This document shows positions 18,700-23,246 of a stretch of 23,246 bases of DNA, piece after piece. The notes beneath the pieces are model-generated. The model worked only from the letters and a program-made list of their open reading frames with translations. It had not been told where the DNA came from and ran no database searches. Position numbers and translations under genes: made by a program. Source of the DNA: Vairimorpha ceranae (taxonomy: Eukaryota > Microsporidia > Nosematidae); assembly GCF_000988165.1 (NCBI RefSeq), contig NW_020169359.1:1-23246 (forward strand). The letters run 5' to 3'. The first letter of the stretch is position 1; each line of letters starts with the position of its first letter.

Positions 18700-19018
18700 C
18701 TTAATAAATTTTTTTGCAAGATAATGCAAGCCCACAAATTTAATATCAGCAAAAAAATGGCTAATTTGCAAAAATATCAAGATAATGCTTTGGCTAGCAT
18801 GTTTTTCTGATCTAAATTTTATTTAAAATCTTCGGGAAGAACTTTCTAGACAGGTTTATTTCGAAGGTAAAACCTATGATAGTTTAAATAAATTAAAAGC
18901 CACAATATCTAAAAATTGGTATAATATTAGCAACTAATTCTGTAAAAAGCTTACTAATTTGATGAAAAGCAAAATTAAACCAGTGATTGAACACAATGGT
19001 GGATTAAATATCATTTAA
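18700..19018 (+). pseudogene. Tc1-like transposase, C-terminal fragment, fourth copy
   Basis: Starts at FLQDNASPQ (about 18709-18735), the second catalytic aspartate block. After a shift one frame continues from KKWLICKNIKIMLW through ACFSDLNFI and a TAA (the SPDLNPIENLW block with its glutamate lost to a stop), REELSRQVYFEGKTYDSLNK, KATISKNWYNI, and a second TAA to KSKIKPVIEHNGGLNII and a stop at about 19016-19018. The VIEHNGGLxxY-like ending is the usual Tc1 C-terminus. The N-terminal two thirds are missing or beyond recognition. Confidence 0.72.
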
Positions 19019-19854
19019 ATTAAACTTTCGTAAGATTATGCAATACTTTTTGTCGGATTTAACGAACTTCTCAAATTGGTTTAGCGCAGAGTTCTTTTAT
19101 TTGATAAAAATAATGCTATTATACTTGTAGTTAAATTTGTGTTTCACTATTGATAGATGGTTATCTTTAAATCTTGATTTCCAAGACTTAACAAAGAATA
19201 AACTAGAAATAAAACTATTACGTATATTCCACTTTAGATCTGGGCTTACGACACTTTTTTAAAAAAATCGTAATTTTATAATAACAATATATTATACCTA
19301 GTAGTAATAGAACAAATGAGCAGTTAAATTCCAGCAAAAAAATTAAATAGATTACTGTTAATAAATTGATACATTTATGCAATTCACATAGACTTTTTGA
19401 AAAAAATTGAGATGTTGTGAGACTATGCAACGGACTGTAAAAGCTGCTTAAATTGTAACATTTTTGTTTAATGACATTAAGAAATTTACTTTTTTATAGT
19501 TCCTATGAGTTCGTTTTGTACTTAATATTTGAGAAATGCTTTTAAGTGTTTTATTTTAGACTTTGAATTTGTGATATAATTTACCACCAAATAAATCACA
19601 ATTCTGCCGAAATATAAAAAATACAAAAAAATGTCCCCTAAATTATTTGTTAAAACTAAAAATAAAATTTAAAGGTTCATATGAAAATTGTAAAGAAAAG
19701 TTATTTTTTATAATTTTACATTTACAACATTATAATTTAATTGCATAATTTCATTTAGTAAGTCCGATAATTTGATGTTTCAAAGTGTGCATACATTTTG
19801 CTACTGAATTCAGCTTTTAATACCTCTGGCTCTTTAAAAAAATCTAAAATTCAT
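19019..19854. other. AT-rich stretch between Tc1 and MULE-like fragments
   Basis: No gene supported. A minus-strand frame at 19218-19430 (70 codons, hydrophobic) lacks a CCC signal. GGACTGTAAAAGCTGCTTA at 19432-19450 resembles 13874-13892 and may be a transposon end. Confidence 0.35.
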
Positions 19855-20160
19855 AATTTGTTTACAAACCGAATCAAAGACGAATGTTCATTATCAAATT
19901 CTTTTATTTAAAATGTTATTAAATCCTTCCACATAATTATCGTATGCGATTTATTAAATGCTATTTGGTTATATAAAGTCTGTAAAATAAAAAATGCAGA
20001 TTTTTTTGGGTACTTTTATATTTTTTGACTTAAAACTAATATTATATTTATGATATGCTGTACACAACAATGCAAATTACAGAAAGTTTTTATTTTGTGT
20101 TTTGTTACTAAGCGACTTCTAAGCATATTTCAGGTAAAGTATAAAGCCAAAAATGCATAT
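19855..20160 (-). pseudogene. Possible MULE-type transposase fragment
   Basis: On the minus strand YDNYVEGFNNILNKR (about 19903-19947) is followed, after a small shift, by DNEHSSLIRFVNKL (about 19858-19898). An N-N-x-V/A-E-G-x-N-x2-L-N-K-R block followed by H-P/S-S-L-x2-F is typical of the region after the catalytic core in Mutator-like transposases. Upstream (20060-20160) a decayed segment with cysteines lies on the same strand but is not diagnostic. The call rests essentially on one block; a chance resemblance cannot be excluded. Confidence 0.4.
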
Positions 20161-20166
20161 TTTTTT
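20148..20166 (+). repeat. Possible left TIR of the fifth Tc1 element
   Basis: AAAAATGCATATTTTTTTA read as reverse complement resembles TTAAAAATATGCACTTTTT at 21238-21256. The pair flanks the transposase remnant at suitable distance, but similarity is short and AT-rich. Confidence 0.35.
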
Positions 20167-20238
20167 AAGAGACGAGAGAAAAATCTATAAATTTTCTCAC
20201 CAACAATGTTCTATTATGTTAATCTCTAACCCTTACAC

Positions 20239-21236
20239 ATGGCTCTGCCTGAATCCTTAAGTTGTAAAATAATTGGCTTCTTGATAAAATTACTCACAGG
20301 TTTAGATTTCAAAAAAAACTCAAGATAAATCAAAGTACATTGTTTAGGATACTGTCTAAATACCGCAGAATGAGATAAAAATAATAAAAAAGGCAAGGAA
20401 CATTGAGGATCTGTAATACTCCTAAAATTGAGACAATTAAGAAAATCAATTTAAAAAATCTAAAACTATCTTAGAGAAAGGTAGATACTAAGTTTAAAAA
20501 GAGTACTGATAAAATATATTGCATTTGTGAGTGAAAACTATTTTAAATGAAGCCAGTATTGGGGTATTTTTGCTATTAAAAACCTCTCTCGTCAAAAAAA
20601 AACATTTTGACTAGAATCAATAGAATAGCAGATTTTCTTTGTCTCTCAAATAATAAAATAAAAAGCATTATATTTTTAAATAAGAGCAAATTTAAATTTT
20701 TAACTCCAATAGTAAGGTTTCTCTCTGGAGTAACAAGAAATTGGCCTTCAGTTAAAGCGTTTAACACCAACAATTAAATTTGGAGGGGTCGGTCATGGTA
20801 TAGGGATGTTTCTCATATTATGGAGTAGGGAGGTTGGTATTCATGAATGGAATCATAAATATTGCTGCATATGTTAACATTCGTGCGAATAATTTGACTG
20901 CCTCTGTTAATAGAATGGGCATTAAGAAGCTTATTTTCCAACAGGATGACGATCACAAGCCTCCTTCAAAGTTTGCAAGGGTTAATTTCGAGAAGAAAGA
21001 CATATAATTGTTGTTATAACCTCCACAATCACCAGATTTAAACCCTATCGAGATTCTATGGGCCCCAATTAAGAGGGAGTTGGCTAGTTTATTTTAATAC
21101 AAAGGACGAGTTTAAGGCAAAAATTGAACAAATTTGGAGTTCAATACTTATAGAATTATGTCAAAAATTAGAAATGAGTTTTAAAAAGTGATCAAGAACA
21201 GTTTATGAAACCAAAAGGAGGCATATTAGATATTAA
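20239..21236 (+). pseudogene. Tc1-like transposase, nearly full length, decayed, fifth copy (DD34E)
   Basis: ATG at 20239 opens MALPESLSCKIIGFLIKLLT (first HTH helix). After shifts NKSKYIV, KARNIEDL and the lysine-rich second HTH follow to about 20500, then KNIL-like residues, FLNKSKFKF (about 20676-20702, first catalytic aspartate changed to asparagine), GVTRNWPSVKAF and a decayed FGGxSVMVWGCFS region (20770-20830). The end of the catalytic domain is well kept: QQDDDHKPPSKFARVNFEKK with aspartate codon 20945-20947, and PPQSPDLNPIEILWAPIKRE with glutamate codon 21050-21052. These are in one frame exactly 35 codons apart, so 34 residues lie between them as in Tc1 (DD34E), interrupted by two TAA codons. 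A CCC lies seven bases before the ATG, not two. It is inactive. Confidence 0.85.
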
Positions 21237-22262
21237 ATTAAAAATATGCACTTTTTATTTTACATTTTTTAAAAAATTAAAAAAAACAGCTATTATAACA
21301 ACAAAAATGTAAAAAGTATTTAAAATTCATATAAAATGCAAAAATAAACAAGATTATTTTTCTTGTTGAGAAAGATAGGGCTGCAGAATTGCATCTTTTC
21401 GCTATGCATTTTTTGATTACAGACTGTATATAAATAGCTTGCGCTATCCTGTTGAAAAAGAGATCACAAATATAATGTGTGTTTTTTTAATGGATTTAAT
21501 AGATATGATGTGCTTTATGTATGTACTTATTTTATTGTTTCAATTACAAATTATCCTTTTTATTTAAATTAAAATTTGCCATCGACACCCTGTATAAGAT
21601 TAATATAACTAAATAAAAGCGAGGAAAAAGCACAAAAACAACGTTTCGTGCTTAAAGAAATAAACCCTACACTTATGCTACTTGTATTTTAAAAATAATA
21701 AAAACTCAACAAATTTTTAAAAAAGAAGGGTAAAAAAATAAATTAATGTTCAGATATATAGATGATGTGCTTTTTTCAAATGTTATGTGTATAGTGTGTC
21801 ATAGCAATAACACCTTTTGTAATATTTTTAACACTTTGATTACAAATACGGCTTTAAAAAATACAATTGAATTATGTTTTGTACAAATCATAATATTTTA
21901 CCATAATGTTACCACTTGTATACAAAGAATTTTAAAAAGTTTAAAAACAAAGGGTTAAAAAATAAATAAATGTTAAGATATCATTCTGATAGCTTTTTTG
22001 AGGCTTTTGAGATTTTTAATTAATTTTTAAAAAGTTTCTACTTTTATTAAAAAATTAAAAATAAATTTGCAGAATTTAAAACTAAAAGTAAATTTTTTGG
22101 CTATAGAAATATTTTTTATAAGTTTATTTATCAAAAACACTTATTTTAGAAATTGTTTTTTTCTTATTTATTTGTAAAGCAGCGTTCTTTACTAGTTTCT
22201 TCCAGAGCTAATAAGAAATTGTTATTAATTTTTTACTATAAATAAAAAAGTTTAAAGTACCT
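21237..22262. other. AT-rich stretch upstream of gene C, with a diverged direct repeat
   Basis: No gene supported. AGGGTAAAAAAATAAATTAA (starting 21727) followed by TGTTCAGATAT recurs as AGGGTTAAAAAATAAATAAA (starting 21951) followed by TGTTAAGATAT, 224 bases apart in the same orientation, suggesting an old tandem duplication. A 70-codon frame at 21746-21958 begins MFRYIDDVLFS, which resembles an RT active-site box by chance or by descent, but nothing after it fits. CGACACCCTGTATAAGA near 21585 could be a transposon terminus. Confidence 0.4.
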
Positions 22263-22270
22263 CCCACATG
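22263..22270 (+). promoter_or_regulatory. CCC-N2-ATG start signal of gene C
   Basis: CCC at 22263-22265, AC, ATG at 22268. Third instance of the same geometry in the window; fixes the start of gene C. Confidence 0.75.
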
Positions 22271-23038
22271 AAATTTAAAAAAATATTTTGTAATACAAAT
22301 ATCTTAATATTATTTTTTAGGTTAAAGTTAGCAACTGAAACTACGGAAACTGGTGAACCAAGTAGAAGCAATGATTATAATCCTTCGAAAGTAAATAATA
22401 TAGAAAATATTGAAGCACTATATTTTAAATGCGTAGAAGGAAGAGGGTTAAAAAGAGTTTTTTTTTCTGTAATGCTAAAAGTTTTAGATTTTATGACTAA
22501 TGTGAAAAAGAGAATTTGGATAAAATATTCTTCAAAATATTATTCGAAATACATTAAAAGGAATGCAAATTCAAGTGAAAAAAGAAGATATGAAAGAATG
22601 GGTTTAGGTATGTTTGGACTGCTTGAGAAACTTAAAAAGCTTTTATTTACAGATGATTCTTGTCAAGAACTTATTTTTGAAAGTTCGCCTCTGTTTGAAT
22701 TTAGTCATAAATGTTACAGATGTGATAATTGCAATAAACCTAATCCTAAAGGGGATTTAAATTCTATTCATAAATGTAAAAAAACTTGTGAATACTATAA
22801 TTTAACTAGCGGCCAGGCCATATTACATAGAAATTATTTTTGCTTCTATGCTTTTGTTGGAGAAGAAGTATCAAAGAATTTCAACTTTAAAGCTGACGAA
22901 AGAAAGGCATTGTTAGCTACATTTGGTATGACATTTAATAACACTGGATATTCATTTTTAGAAGTAATACTAATTAAGTGTTATGAAATTGTAGATCGAG
23001 CAGTTGAAAAAAAAGACTTTAACATTAAAATTTTCTAA
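22268..23038 (+). CDS. Gene C: 256-residue secreted-type protein with a cysteine cluster, unknown family
   Basis: The longest intact frame in the window. Residues 1-22 form a basic/hydrophobic leader (MKFKKIFCNTNILILFFRLK) compatible with a signal peptide. Residues 23-50 are polar and Ser/Thr/Asn-rich; 60-130 are strongly basic and probably helical (VKKRIWIKYSSKYYSKYIKR). A cysteine cluster follows: C149-x2-C152-x2-C155-x14-C170-x3-C174, with further cysteines at 8, 55, 132, 192 and 238. The spacing looks like a small zinc or disulfide knot; since the protein appears to enter the secretory pathway, disulfides are the simpler reading. The C-terminal 50 residues are amphipathic, without a membrane anchor. 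No family is recognised. Start chosen by the CCC two bases upstream. It is probably a lineage-specific exported protein; function is unknown. Confidence 0.8.
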   Translation: MKFKKIFCNTNILILFFRLKLATETTETGEPSRSNDYNPSKVNNIENIEALYFKCVEGRGLKRVFFSVMLKVLDFMTNVKKRIWIKYSSKYYSKYIKRNANSSEKRRYERMGLGMFGLLEKLKKLLFTDDSCQELIFESSPLFEFSHKCYRCDNCNKPNPKGDLNSIHKCKKTCEYYNLTSGQAILHRNYFCFYAFVGEEVSKNFNFKADERKALLATFGMTFNNTGYSFLEVILIKCYEIVDRAVEKKDFNIKIF

Positions 23039-23246
23039 TATAATACCATTTGTAAATATTTTAACTGATACTATTAGTTAAATGTACAAGTAATTTAAAG
23101 AATAACTCTTTTATTCATAATCTTTAGTGAAGTATAATATCAATGTGGTATTAATTCAACATGCATTTTTTATTTTTCAAGGCGATAACTAAGATTGTTT
23201 TTCCTCATTGATAATTAGAAATTCACAAAACTTAAAATTTTAAAAA
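23039..23246. other. 3' flank of gene C to window end
   Basis: AT-rich, no coding signal seen; the gene's transcription end presumably lies here. Confidence 0.4.

Noticed and set aside
21746..21958. 70-codon frame with YIDDV, read as a reverse transcriptase active site
   Set aside because: Only the first ten residues fit; nothing before or after resembles an RT, and there is no start signal.

Overview
This is a very AT-rich eukaryotic window, most probably from a microsporidian with an expanded, transposon-loaded genome. The evidence is indirect but consistent. All three host-type reading frames start at an ATG preceded by CCC with exactly two bases between (CCC-N2-ATG at 1889, 15008 and 22263), the start signature known from microsporidia. 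No introns, rRNA or tRNA genes are visible, host genes are short and scattered, and the rest is dominated by decayed mobile elements of the classes known from large microsporidian genomes (Tc1/mariner, Merlin/IS1016, Ty3/gypsy, R4/Dong-like LINE). Species cannot be read from the sequence.

Layout. 1-352 (minus): N-terminal piece of a Tc1-like transposase running off the left edge. About 660-1400 (minus): gag-like retrotransposon remnant. 1894-2289 (plus): intact small gene A with a signal peptide and two membrane segments. 2290-3690: no gene recognised. About 3750-7560 (plus): wrecked Ty3/gypsy element with gag, RT, RNase H, integrase, polypurine tract and LTR start. About 7543-8652 (plus): Tc1-like element with imperfect terminal inverted repeats and its own CCC-N2-ATG. 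8838-10055 (minus): decayed gene of non-transposon look. About 10840-11730 (minus): first Merlin remnant. 12421-12629: pure (TAGTAA)34 microsatellite abutting a second Merlin element (12634-13625, plus) with recognisable terminal inverted repeats. 15013-15336 (plus): gene B, similar in layout to gene A but with an in-frame TAG between its two membrane segments. 16850-17460 (plus): third Tc1 remnant, followed by a 5'-truncated R4/Dong-like LINE tail (about 17540-18262). 18700-19018 (plus): fourth Tc1 fragment. 19855-20160 (minus): possible MULE fragment. 20239-21236 (plus): fifth Tc1 remnant with DD34E spacing. 22268-23038 (plus): intact gene C, a 256-residue cysteine-containing secreted-type protein.

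Interpretation. The window looks like a transposon graveyard in which the few host genes, living or dead, all begin with a hydrophobic leader. I infer a fast-evolving compartment that holds lineage-specific secreted or membrane proteins. No transposase or polymerase here looks intact. All family assignments of transposon remnants come from reading conserved motifs by eye across frameshifts, without database searches.
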